From the NCBI RefSeq assembly GCF_000258175.1, contig NZ_JH636049.1:954982-1018981 (forward strand): a stretch of 64,000 bases of DNA. Direction: 5' to 3'. Below are positions 27,898-35,784 of this stretch, piece by piece. Source of the DNA: Saccharomonospora xinjiangensis XJ-54. GTDB taxonomy: Bacteria; Actinomycetota; Actinomycetes; Mycobacteriales; Pseudonocardiaceae. The translations under genes were made by a program, and so were the position numbers. How positions within the stretch are numbered: position 1 is the stretch's first letter; each line of letters starts with the position of its first letter. The notes beneath the pieces were generated by a model, which ran no database searches, was not told the origin of the DNA, and saw only the letters and a program-made list of their open reading frames with translations.

Positions 27898-28164
27898 TCA
27901 GGATGCGGCCTCGAAGGCGGCACCGTCACGCCAGACGTCGGCCAGCTCCTCCACGGACACCCCCAGGGCGTCGGCCAGCCGCACCACCGTGCCGAACGCC
28001 GGGCTCGGCAGCCGCCCCGTCTCGATCTTGCGCAACGTCTCGGGGGACATGGTCGCCGCGCGGGCCACCTCGTCGAGCCCTCGATCACCCCGGAGCTCGC
28101 GCAGCAGCGCCCCGAGGCGGGAACCGGCCTCGACCTGCTCCGGTGTGAGCGGCAGACGCACCAT
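27898..28164 (-). CDS. XRE-type helix-turn-helix regulator
   Basis: An 88-aa single-domain Cro/CI-type protein: LGALLRELRGDRGLDEVARAATMSPETLRKIETGRL is the HTH, with the usual LADALGVSVEELADVW C-terminal helix. It is divergent from a methionine aminopeptidase gene. The 85-bp region between them contains two 18-bp palindromes (28180 and 28217), likely its own operators. TAGTCT ends 6 nt before ATG 28164, consistent with a leaderless transcript. Confidence 0.85.
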   Translation of the reverse strand: MVRLPLTPEQVEAGSRLGALLRELRGDRGLDEVARAATMSPETLRKIETGRLPSPAFGTVVRLADALGVSVEELADVWRDGAAFEAAS

Positions 28165-28179
28165 GCGACCAGACTAGAA

Positions 28180-28197
28180 CCGGTATACAAATACCGG
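28180..28197. promoter_or_regulatory. Palindromic operator 1 (XRE-MetAP divergent region)
   Basis: CCGGTAT-ACAA-ATACCGG is a perfect 7-4-7 palindrome, 15 bp upstream of the XRE start. It shares the GGTAT-N4-ATACC core with operator 2, centred 37 bp away. Confidence 0.75.
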
Positions 28198-28216
28198 CAA
28201 GTGCCGCTATCCTGGA

Positions 28217-28234
28217 GTGGTATTTTTATACCAC
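28217..28234. promoter_or_regulatory. Palindromic operator 2 (XRE-MetAP divergent region)
   Basis: GTGGTAT-TTTT-ATACCAC is a perfect 7-4-7 palindrome, ending 15 bp before the aminopeptidase start. It has the same spacing and core as operator 1. It would cover the -10 region or the ribosome site of the aminopeptidase gene. Confidence 0.75.
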
Positions 28235-28249
28235 CCACGGGAGAGTCGC

Positions 28250-29023
28250 GTGATCGAGTTGAAGTCGCCCGCCGAGATCCAGCGCATGCGCGTCACCGGC
28301 GCGTTCGTCGCCGGGGTGCTCGCCGAACTGCGGGCCAAGGCCGCCGTCGGCGTGAACCTGCTGGACCTCGAACAGCACACGAGAAGCCTGATCCGAGACC
28401 GCGGAGCCCAGTCCTGCTACTGGGATTACGCACCGTCGTTCGGGCGAGGGCCGTTCCGCAACACGGTGTGCCTGTCGGTCAACGACGCCGTGCTGCACGG
28501 GCTGCCCCACGACTATGCCCTGCGCGACGGCGACGTCCTCAGCATGGACCTCGCCGTCTCGATCGACGGCTGGGTGGCCGACGCCGCCGTCACCGTCGTC
28601 GTCGGAACGCCGGACGAGGCCGACCTCCGGCTCGTGCGGGCCACGGAGGAGGCCCTTTCCGCTGGCATCGACGCGGCGCGTCCCGGCAACCGGCTCGGCG
28701 ACATCTCGGCGGCCATCGGCGCGGTCGCCGAGGCCTACGGCTACCGCGTCAACACCGAGTTCGGCGGCCACGGTCTCGGCCGCACCATGCACGAGGACCC
28801 GCACGTGCCCAACCGGGGAAAGCCAGGGAGGGGACTCGCGCTGCGCCCCGGGATGACGCTGGCGCTGGAACCGTGGTTCGCCTCGGGAAGTCCCCGTATC
28901 GTGACGGACCCCGACGGCTGGACCATCCGGTCGGCCGACGGCTCGCGCACGGCACACTCCGAGCACACCGTCGCGATCACTGGGGACGGTCCCGTCGTGC
29001 TGACACTTCCGGAAGGCGCGTGA
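28250..29023 (+). CDS. map: Type I methionine aminopeptidase
   Basis: A 257-aa pita-bread-fold aminopeptidase that should remove N-terminal Met. Metal ligands are visible in order: Asp in LSMDLAVSIDGWVADAAVTV (two Asp), His in GGHGLGRTMHEDP, Glu in LALEPW and Glu near the C-terminus in AHSEHTVAI. Length is normal for type I without an N-terminal extension. GTG 28250 follows GGGAGAG. Actinobacteria usually carry more than one MetAP; this one is probably an accessory copy, since it is tied to a private XRE repressor. Confidence 0.9.
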   Translation: MIELKSPAEIQRMRVTGAFVAGVLAELRAKAAVGVNLLDLEQHTRSLIRDRGAQSCYWDYAPSFGRGPFRNTVCLSVNDAVLHGLPHDYALRDGDVLSMDLAVSIDGWVADAAVTVVVGTPDEADLRLVRATEEALSAGIDAARPGNRLGDISAAIGAVAEAYGYRVNTEFGGHGLGRTMHEDPHVPNRGKPGRGLALRPGMTLALEPWFASGSPRIVTDPDGWTIRSADGSRTAHSEHTVAITGDGPVVLTLPEGA

Positions 29024-29026
29024 CCG

Positions 29027-30262
29027 TCACGCCGCCGCGCGCGCACGGCGCCCGGCCAGCCACGACCGGAACTGCTTCACCGCGACCACCGTGACGAGGA
29101 TCTGCGGCAGAAGCAGCAGCCCCGCGCACAGCGTGGCGTACCAGAAGCTGCCCGACAGCGGTCCCGCCGCGAGCATCCCCGCCGTCCAGTCGATCATCGT
29201 GACGATCGGGGGAAGCACGAACACCGCGAACCACGCGAGCACGACGACCGAACCGGCGAGCCAGACCCAGCGGAACCACAGGCCGACACGGACATCCGCC
29301 GGTGAAGCCCCGGCCAGTTCGGTCCGCTGCTGTTCGGTCAGCATCCCGAAAGCCCTGCGCAGCAGCAACGTCTTGACGCGCCAGAGGTTGCGGCAGCCGA
29401 GGGCGTTCACCAGCACCGCGTAAAGGTCGCTGCGCAGGAACACCATGCACTGCCACAGCAGTCCGGCCAGTTTCACGTACACCCAGACGGCGAGCGTGGA
29501 ATCGACGATCGCCGGTGGCGACCAGACGCCGATGTGGACGAGCAGCCGCGCCCCCAGCAGGACACTCAGCACGACGACATCGACGGCGATGCCGCCGAGC
29601 AGGGGGATGTAACGCCGACGGCGCGGCACCGTCCACACCTGCGTCAGGTCGGTCTCGAACACGAGCAGAACCGACCGCCGGTCGATGCCGAACCGCGCGT
29701 TGATGCCGATGGCTCTCGCCGCGAACCAGTGACCGCCCTCGTGCAGCGCCATCGACAGCAGCGCGAACGGCACCAGCAGCAACGCGCTCGATCCGATGTC
29801 GCCCGTCAGGAAGGCGTCCTGCCCCGACGACGGCCACAGGCCGGGTACTGCGACGAACGTCGCGACGCAGAACAGTGCCAAGGCGATGTACCCGGCCAAG
29901 GCAAGCCTGCCGAAGAACGGCGCGGCGACCCTCTGGCTCACCCCGGCGAGCCACCGTTTGTTCTGGATCGCCGCCGTCCGCTCGACCTCCTGCTGCTTTC
30001 CCGCCCCGTCGTCCACGAATCCGAGGTCTGTGAGCACTTCGACGAACGCGGCCACGTCCACCGGCTCCCCGGCGAACGCCTCCGCCTCCTCAGCGGCGTC
30101 CCTCAGGCCCGCGCCCCGTTGCAGCGCTCGCACGACGACGCCACCCACGGGCGGGATCGTGACGAACGTGCCCGATTCGGGGTCGCCGATGACAACCTCG
30201 TCGCCGTCCTCCACCACGCTGAGCGGGCGCAGCCGCACTTCGCCGTCGCTCGGAGCGCTCAT
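29027..30262 (-). CDS. Membrane metalloprotease with N-terminal PqqD/RRE-like domain (peptide maturation/export)
   Basis: A 411-aa protein. Residues 1-85 look like a small winged-helix peptide-binding domain of the PqqD/RRE type (LRPLSVVEDGDEVVIGDPESG). Then come about seven membrane helices with a zinc-protease motif ALHEGGHWFAAR in the M50/YydH style. The product probably cleaves or processes a ribosomal peptide at the membrane. It overlaps the ThiF gene as ATGA, and both are downstream of the 18-codon peptide gene. The PqqD assignment is by appearance; the HExxH motif is certain. Confidence 0.78.
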   Translation of the reverse strand: MSAPSDGEVRLRPLSVVEDGDEVVIGDPESGTFVTIPPVGGVVVRALQRGAGLRDAAEEAEAFAGEPVDVAAFVEVLTDLGFVDDGAGKQQEVERTAAIQNKRWLAGVSQRVAAPFFGRLALAGYIALALFCVATFVAVPGLWPSSGQDAFLTGDIGSSALLLVPFALLSMALHEGGHWFAARAIGINARFGIDRRSVLLVFETDLTQVWTVPRRRRYIPLLGGIAVDVVVLSVLLGARLLVHIGVWSPPAIVDSTLAVWVYVKLAGLLWQCMVFLRSDLYAVLVNALGCRNLWRVKTLLLRRAFGMLTEQQRTELAGASPADVRVGLWFRWVWLAGSVVVLAWFAVFVLPPIVTMIDWTAGMLAAGPLSGSFWYATLCAGLLLLPQILVTVVAVKQFRSWLAGRRARAAA

Positions 30263-31353
30263 CACCGCTCCGGCGCCAGCGCGCACGCCGGGCAGTGAGG
30301 GTCGCGGGGAAACGGCGTCGCCTGCGTCGTCAAACCTGTGCGCAGATCGAGGATCACGCGCTGGCCCGCTGCCATCGGCTGCTCGAACCCTGTCAGATAC
30401 CGCAGTGTCTCGTAGGCGATGAGGGAACCGACCTGCATGGCGATGGGGGCGATCAGCGCGTTGTTCAGTTCGAGGCCGCTCGAGAGCCTGCGGGCGATGC
30501 CTGCCGAGGTCTGCTCGGTGGGGGACGGCTGGTCGGACTCGTCGCACAGCAGGCATGGGCTGACGCCGGGATCGACGGAGCAGTACATCACCTGCGTTCG
30601 TCCCATGCCGCCACAGACCAGCGGCACACCGGCACGCATGATCGCCGCGTTGACCACCAGATGGATGTCGTGCTCGCCGTCGAGGCCACCCGCCACGACA
30701 TCGACACCATCCATCAGGTCGGCGAGATCCTCGGGGCCGCTGATCCAGCGATCCACCGCGCGAACCTCGATGTCGGGGTCGTAGTCCCGCACCCATTCCG
30801 CGGCGCGCTCCACCTTCGACCGGCCGAGATCGGCATGCCGGTAGAGGAACTGGCGGGCGAAGTTGCGGCGCTCGACGTCGTCACGATCCACGAGTGTCAA
30901 TCTGCCGACCCCGAAACCCGCGAGGCACTGGACCAGCGAGGAACCTCCACCGCCGACGCCCAGCACGAGCACGTGCGCGTCGCGCAGCTTGCGGACGAAG
31001 TCGGCTCGTGACCGCTCCAGCGACGAGTACGTACCGAAGAAGGTCAGGTTGGAGAAGTGCCGCTCGTCGAGACCGGAGTCACCGAGCCACTGCTCGTCCG
31101 CTTTCTCCACAAGACCGAGAGAGTCGAGTCCCTGCAAACCCTGCCGCACGTCCTCGCTCGCGAGGTCGAGACCGCGACCACGCAAGCGGGCGGTGAGTTC
31201 GTCCACCGTGGCAGGCGCGGCCGACAGCGACTCAAGGAGCGCGCGCACGATACCGTCGGGATCAGCGAGGGTGAGCGCCTCGCGGGGGTCGTGTACCAGG
31301 ATGAGATCGTCGCCGAAGCGCTCCCACGCGCAGTCCTTCAACCTTACGCGCAT
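30262..31353 (-). CDS. ThiF/E1-like adenylyltransferase with N-terminal winged-helix (RRE-like) domain
   Basis: A 363-aa enzyme. An N-terminal domain of about 90 residues resembles a peptide-recognition winged helix. The E1/ThiF fold follows, with GVGGGGSSLVQCL (ATP loop), DRDDVERRNFARQFLY and zinc-type cysteines in SPCLLCDE and DPHCPAC. Such proteins adenylate a peptide carboxylate (MccB, PaaA) or act as peptide-recruiting partners (ocin-ThiF). No YcaO or nitroreductase is nearby, so the peptide may be modified by this enzyme alone. It lies directly after the hairpin that follows the 18-codon gene. Confidence 0.85.
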   Translation of the reverse strand: MRVRLKDCAWERFGDDLILVHDPREALTLADPDGIVRALLESLSAAPATVDELTARLRGRGLDLASEDVRQGLQGLDSLGLVEKADEQWLGDSGLDERHFSNLTFFGTYSSLERSRADFVRKLRDAHVLVLGVGGGGSSLVQCLAGFGVGRLTLVDRDDVERRNFARQFLYRHADLGRSKVERAAEWVRDYDPDIEVRAVDRWISGPEDLADLMDGVDVVAGGLDGEHDIHLVVNAAIMRAGVPLVCGGMGRTQVMYCSVDPGVSPCLLCDESDQPSPTEQTSAGIARRLSSGLELNNALIAPIAMQVGSLIAYETLRYLTGFEQPMAAGQRVILDLRTGLTTQATPFPRDPHCPACALAPER

Positions 31354-31379
31354 CGTGTCTCCCGTCGGGGTAAACGGAC

Positions 31380-31405
31380 GGGGCGGGAGGCAGCCCTCCC
31401 GCCCC
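31380..31405 (-). terminator. Hairpin between peptide gene and ThiF gene (attenuator-like)
   Basis: GGGGCGGGAGG and CCTCCCGCCCC form a perfect 11-bp stem with a CAGC/GCTG loop. It sits 17 nt after the stop of the 18-codon gene and 27 nt before the ThiF start. A partial terminator here would give much more precursor than enzyme mRNA, as in many peptide operons. Confidence 0.75.
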
Positions 31406-31421
31406 GCCTCGGAGAGGTGGA

Positions 31422-31478
31422 TCAGACCTCGAAGCCCGTCGCCTTGACGGACTCGACCTTGCGAACCTCGATGGTCAT
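31422..31478 (-). CDS. 18-residue putative RiPP precursor peptide
   Basis: ATG 31478 opens an 18-codon gene ending TGA at 31422; the product is MTIEVRKVESVKATGFEV. A near-ideal GGAAGGAGGG ribosome site lies 5 nt upstream, unusually strong for this genome. The stop is followed by a perfect hairpin, then the ThiF and metalloprotease genes. The peptide has Glu at 4, 9 and 17, Lys at 7 and 12, and no Cys. By analogy with microcin C and pantocin precursors, which are also very short and used by ThiF enzymes, it is a candidate natural-product precursor. Function is inferred from context. Confidence 0.75.
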   Translation of the reverse strand: MTIEVRKVESVKATGFEV

Positions 31479-31586
31479 GTCAACCCTCCTTCCGGTGTGA
31501 ACCGCTTGGTGAAACCAGCATTGTGGGCAGCGCTCGAAATCCGCCATAGAGTCTCCACATCAGCGGTACACGGAGAGGTGACCAAG
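31479..31586. promoter_or_regulatory. Divergent promoter region, peptide operon / AfsR-type regulator
   Basis: A 108-bp region between the peptide gene (minus) and the regulator (plus). Direct repeats GTGAACC (31497) and GTGAAAC (31509) lie 12 nt apart. On the minus strand they read GTTTCAC and GGTTCAC, reminiscent of AfsR/PhoP-type boxes that normally repeat every 11 nt. CATAGAGT near 31545 is a possible -10 for the regulator. Assignment is tentative. Confidence 0.45.
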
Positions 31587-34514
31587 ATGGACTTCGCGGT
31601 CCTCGGACCGGTTCGCGTCTTTCGCGAAGGAAATCCCATCCGATTGCAGGGCAAGCGATCCGCCGTTGTGAGCACCCTGCTACTCCATCCGGACGTCGCC
31701 GTGTCACGGGAACGGATCGTCGCGTGGCTGTGGGACGATCCGCCGAAGTCGGCCGTCGCGAACGTGCAGACGTATGTCTCGCAACTGCGTCGCGCGGGGA
31801 TCGGTATCGAACACGAGGGGCCGGCCTACCGCCTGCCTCTCGACGGCCACCGCCTCGACCTCGCCGAGTTCGAGGACGGGGTGCGTTCGGCGCGGCGAGC
31901 GGCGGCCGGTGATGATCTCGACACGGCACACGCCGAGTTCGGGAGAGCGTTCGCGCTGTGGCGGGGAAGCCCTGCGGAGGGAGCGCCACTCGCCGACGCG
32001 GCGCTCCCTCGGATAGCCGAGCTGGAGGAGAGGGCCCGCAGTGCCAGGGCGGAGTGGGTTGACGTCCGCTTGGGCCTCCGTCGCTACGACGACGTGATCA
32101 GCGAACTGACCGTGCTCGTCGAGGCGGAACCACTGCGCGAACAACCGTGGCGCCAACTGATGACCGCGCTGCACCACGCGGGCAGGCGCGGCGAGGCGCT
32201 GCACGTCTACTCGAAGGCACGTTCCGCGCTGGTGAACGAGCTGGGCGTCGAACCCGGCCCCGAGCTACGGGACCTGCACCTGTCGATACTCCACGACGAT
32301 GCGCTGTCTGCGGTTCACGTTCCCGGCGTGGTGGAGGTGCGCTCGCTGCCTCCGGCCGAACCGGCGCTGCCGGGACCGGGCTGTCAGCTACCGCCGGACA
32401 TCGCGGACTTCGTCGGGCGCGAGCGGGAGCTCGCCACTGTCCACACGGCACTGAACAGCGACGGCCCCGCGCCGTCCATCGTGGTGCTGAGCGGCCCGCC
32501 GGGAGTCGGCAAGACCACCGCCGCCGTGCACGCGGCGCACCTGGCGCGTCCTCAGTACCCGGAGGGACAGCTTTTCGTCCGGCTGAGGGGCGGTGAGCAC
32601 AATCCGAGGACACCGGCCGACGTGCTCGGCGAACTACTGCGGCTGCTCGGTGTGGACGGCGCGGTGATCCCGGCCTCAGTGGCCGAACGGACAGCGATGT
32701 ACCGCGCGAGGATGGCCGACCGGCGCATCCTGGTGGTGCTCGACGACGCGGCCGACGAGAACCAGGTGGAGCCCCTGCTGCCGGGCACGCCTTCGACGGC
32801 GGTGCTCGTGACGTCCCGGACCCCGCTCGCCGCGCTGCCCGGCTCCGTCCCCGTGCCCGTGGAGCTGCCGGACCCCGACGCCGCCAAGAACCTGCTCGCC
32901 AGGCTCGTGGGACGTGACCGGGTGGACAGCGATCCCCGCTCGGCGGAGGACCTGCTGTCGTCCTGCGGGTATCTCCCGCTGGCGATCCGGGTGGTCGCCG
33001 CGCGGCTGGCCGCCCGGCCTGCCTGGCCGCTTTCCGAGTTGTCCCGGCGGCTGCACGGCGCGAGGTCGCGGCTCGACGAACTCCGCGTGGGTTCGCTCGA
33101 CGTGCGTGCCACATTCTCGGCGGGGTATTCGGCCCTGCCCGAGGACGCCCGACGTGCTTTCCGGTTGTTCGGCCTCACCGGAGCCGAATCACTCGCGCCG
33201 TGGGCCTTCATGGCGTCGTTGACCGGAACCGAGTGCGGTGAGCGGGCCGACGAGGCCATGGAGGCACTCGTCGATGCGGGGCTGGTGACCGCGCACGAAC
33301 GCGACGGTGCGGGACAGCTCCGGTATCGCATGCACGACCTGCTCAGGTCCTACGCGCAGGAGCACTCGGGCACGGCATCCGGCTCGGACCACCCGGGTGA
33401 CCGGGCAAGACTGGTGCGGCTGGCCGTCCGCGCGCACGTCCGGGTCGTGGCGGCCTCCAGCCAACTACCGATGCCGTTCGCACCGCCCCGTGTCCACCAT
33501 CCTCCGCGCACCGAACCGAATCCCGATGACCTCGCCTGGCTCAGGGCCGAGAGGACGAGCCTGCTTCCGCTGGCCGAGGCCGTGGCCTCCTTCGAATTCG
33601 GCACCGCCGTGGACCTCGCCTGCGACTACACGCCGCACCTGGTCAACGACGGCTTCCACGACGACGCCGTGCGGGTGCTCACGGACCTGGCAGGCAAGGC
33701 GAAGGACAGGGGCGAGATCGGCGCCGAGACCCGCCTGAGGCTGGTGCGGGCGGACGTCGAGATCGACAGGGGACGCGTTGACGTGGCGGACACGGAGTAT
33801 CGCTCGCTACTCGGTTCCCTGCGGCGGGTCGGTGACGAGCACGCCGCCGCGTACGCGGTCACGGGGCTGGCCGCGTGCAAGGTGATGAGCGGGGACCTCG
33901 ACGGCGCCGAGCCGCTGATCGGAGAGGCCGAGGCCACGTTCGCCGCACACGGCGACCGGCACGGCTGTCTGCAAGCCTGGCTGGTCCGCGCGGGTGGGCT
34001 GCTGCAGCGAGGCAGGCACACCACCGCCGTGGAACTGTGCAACAGGGCACTCGCCGTGCCGGAAGCTCGCTGTGGCATCCACAAGGCGGCTTTCCTGAGG
34101 GTGCTGGGGATCGCGCTGTTCGAGTCGGGCTCGCCGCAGCGTTCCCTTCCCTACTACGAGGAGAGTGTGCGGTTGAGCAGGGAACTCGGCTGGCGCAAGG
34201 GGGAGCGCATCACCCTGCGGAGGCTCGGTGAGGCCCGCGCCGCACTCGGCGAGATCGACACCGCGATGACGCTACTGGAACAGTGCAGGGCGATGTTCGG
34301 TGAAGCGGGCGACGTGCGGGGTGAGGCGCTGACCGCGTTTTCCCTCGGCGAGGCGCACCGCCGTCGCGGGGACGTCAGGACCGCGCTGGGGCACTACGTC
34401 GCCAGCGTGAGCCTGCTCGGGTCCGACGCCGACCCGTCGTGGAGAGCGAGGGCCGCCGACGCGATCAGCCGATGCCGGGCCGTTCTTGTGAGCTGTGCTT
34501 CCTGTGCTCCCTGA
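31587..34514 (+). CDS. AfsR/SARP-type regulator (BTAD, NB-ARC, TPR)
   Basis: A 975-aa regulator. An OmpR-like winged helix occupies about residues 1-95 (FAVLGPVRVFREGNPIRLQGKRSAVV) and the BTAD domain extends to about 255. The NB-ARC ATPase follows, with Walker A GPPGVGKTT near 305, RILVVLDDA as Walker B and GYLPLAIRV. TPR-like helices form the C-terminus. It probably activates a divergent natural-product operon; the peptide, ThiF and protease genes are the nearest candidate. ATG 31587 has GGAGAGGTG upstream. Its 3' end overlaps the convergent NUDIX gene by 50 nt. Confidence 0.9.
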   Translation: MDFAVLGPVRVFREGNPIRLQGKRSAVVSTLLLHPDVAVSRERIVAWLWDDPPKSAVANVQTYVSQLRRAGIGIEHEGPAYRLPLDGHRLDLAEFEDGVRSARRAAAGDDLDTAHAEFGRAFALWRGSPAEGAPLADAALPRIAELEERARSARAEWVDVRLGLRRYDDVISELTVLVEAEPLREQPWRQLMTALHHAGRRGEALHVYSKARSALVNELGVEPGPELRDLHLSILHDDALSAVHVPGVVEVRSLPPAEPALPGPGCQLPPDIADFVGRERELATVHTALNSDGPAPSIVVLSGPPGVGKTTAAVHAAHLARPQYPEGQLFVRLRGGEHNPRTPADVLGELLRLLGVDGAVIPASVAERTAMYRARMADRRILVVLDDAADENQVEPLLPGTPSTAVLVTSRTPLAALPGSVPVPVELPDPDAAKNLLARLVGRDRVDSDPRSAEDLLSSCGYLPLAIRVVAARLAARPAWPLSELSRRLHGARSRLDELRVGSLDVRATFSAGYSALPEDARRAFRLFGLTGAESLAPWAFMASLTGTECGERADEAMEALVDAGLVTAHERDGAGQLRYRMHDLLRSYAQEHSGTASGSDHPGDRARLVRLAVRAHVRVVAASSQLPMPFAPPRVHHPPRTEPNPDDLAWLRAERTSLLPLAEAVASFEFGTAVDLACDYTPHLVNDGFHDDAVRVLTDLAGKAKDRGEIGAETRLRLVRADVEIDRGRVDVADTEYRSLLGSLRRVGDEHAAAYAVTGLAACKVMSGDLDGAEPLIGEAEATFAAHGDRHGCLQAWLVRAGGLLQRGRHTTAVELCNRALAVPEARCGIHKAAFLRVLGIALFESGSPQRSLPYYEESVRLSRELGWRKGERITLRRLGEARAALGEIDTAMTLLEQCRAMFGEAGDVRGEALTAFSLGEAHRRRGDVRTALGHYVASVSLLGSDADPSWRARAADAISRCRAVLVSCASCAP

Positions 34515-35082
34515 GGCGCTCCGTGAGGCCGCGCAGCACGTCCTCGACGTGCCGCAGTGAGCGGCGCACGTTGTCCTCGGCCGTCAGCTCGCGCGCCTCG
34601 GCCGCGGTCACCCAGCGCAGCGGTGCATCGGGCCGCTCCGCCCGGATGTCGCCGGGCCGGTCGGTGACGAGCACGAAGCGGAGGTCGGCGTGTTCGGCCG
34701 TGGCCTCCGGCGCGGCCCCCACGGGGACCACGGCGACGTGGACCAGCCCGGCCGCCGGCCGCAGATCCGCCAGCGCGGTCTCCTCCCGTGCCTCGCGCAG
34801 CGCGACCGCCACGGGATCGGTCTCTCCAGGGTCGCCGTGTCCTCCGACGTGCAGCCAGGTGTTCTGCCGGGGGTGCCAGCGCAACAGCACGCGCCCGCTG
34901 CCGGGATGCACGACGAACGCCGAGGCCGTCACGTGCAACGGCCTCGCCCTGTCCCAGGGGTCGGCTGTCTCGTCGAGCAACGCGCGGACCCGTGCGACGT
35001 CGGCGCGTTCGACGTCGTCGGCGGGGCTGTGCCGATCGAGCAGTTCCAGTACCGGGGCCGCGGCGTCAGGTGTGGTCGTCAT
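34465..35082 (-). CDS. NUDIX hydrolase
   Basis: A 205-aa hydrolase with a Nudix box starting GGHGDPGETDP and ending REAREETAL. Catalytic REAREE Glu residues are present. The N-terminal helix-rich segment (LELLDRHSPADDVERADVARVRALL) is typical of an actinobacterial subgroup with no known substrate. Nothing marks it as a MutT repair enzyme. Its last 50 nt overlap the 3' end of the AfsR-type gene in antisense. Confidence 0.88.
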   Translation of the reverse strand: MTTTPDAAAPVLELLDRHSPADDVERADVARVRALLDETADPWDRARPLHVTASAFVVHPGSGRVLLRWHPRQNTWLHVGGHGDPGETDPVAVALREAREETALADLRPAAGLVHVAVVPVGAAPEATAEHADLRFVLVTDRPGDIRAERPDAPLRWVTAAEARELTAEDNVRRSLRHVEDVLRGLTERLREHRKHSSQERPGIG

Positions 35083-35138
35083 CCGCGAGACGCTATCCCT
35101 GGCCGCTTCCCGGCGTCGATCGAGATTCGCGTGGCGCA

Positions 35139-35198
35139 GGCAGACGCTGGCGGGTTACCAGACCCCTGCCGCTCCCCGGCAGAGTGCTAGCGTCTGCC
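35139..35198. repeat. Inverted repeat before the hemerythrin gene
   Basis: GGCAGACGCT (35139-35148) and AGCGTCTGCC (35189-35198) are perfect 10-nt inverted arms, 40 nt apart, in the divergent region between NUDIX and hemerythrin genes. The arm at 35189 overlaps a possible -10 (TAGCGT). It could be a pair of half-sites or a structured leader. Confidence 0.5.
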
Positions 35199-35292
35199 GC
35201 AGCGTCGCGTGCCGGTGGCAGACCGTGTCAGGCATGGAGGCGCCGAAGTTGAAGGGACTCGACGATGATGACGTCGTTTCCTTCGCCCTCTC

Positions 35293-35763
35293 ATGGCTGA
35301 GGGCGAGAAGACCAGGCTGATCGCCTGGAGTCGGGAGCTGCACGCCGTCCACGAGCGGCTGCGCGAAGCCCTGAGGGTGACACGGCATGCGCTCGACAGC
35401 GGGGAGACGGCGGAGCCGTTCACCAGGGAACTGCTGTTGTTCTGCCATGGCTTCTGTACCGCGCTGACGGGGCATCACGAGGGTGAGGACCGCGAGTTGT
35501 TCCCCGTGATCGCCGCAGCCCACCCGGAGTTCCGCGACACCCTGCGGCAGCTGGAACAGGATCACTCCATGATCGCCCACCTGCTCACCGGGTTACAGGC
35601 GGCGCTGGATCGCGGTGCTTCCCGCACGGAGCTGAACCGGCACTTCGAGGGAATCGAAGCGATCATGGAGAACCACTTCCGCTACGAGGAACGCAGGCTG
35701 CTGGCGGTGCTTGAAAGCCTCACTCTCGACGCCGACCCCCGAGACGTCCTGGGGCCGCTGTGA
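35293..35763 (+). CDS. Hemerythrin domain protein
   Basis: A 156-aa four-helix protein with diiron ligand spacing: LHAVHERLR near residue 17, GHHEGEDRELFP near 60, QDHSMIAHLL near 95 and ENHFRYEERRL near 125. Such proteins bind O2, NO or iron; the role here is unknown. An in-frame TGA lies 24 nt upstream, so ATG 35293 is the first possible start; the ribosome site is poor. Confidence 0.88.
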   Translation: MAEGEKTRLIAWSRELHAVHERLREALRVTRHALDSGETAEPFTRELLLFCHGFCTALTGHHEGEDRELFPVIAAAHPEFRDTLRQLEQDHSMIAHLLTGLQAALDRGASRTELNRHFEGIEAIMENHFRYEERRLLAVLESLTLDADPRDVLGPL

Positions 35764-35784
35764 GCGACATCGGGAGCCGAACAC

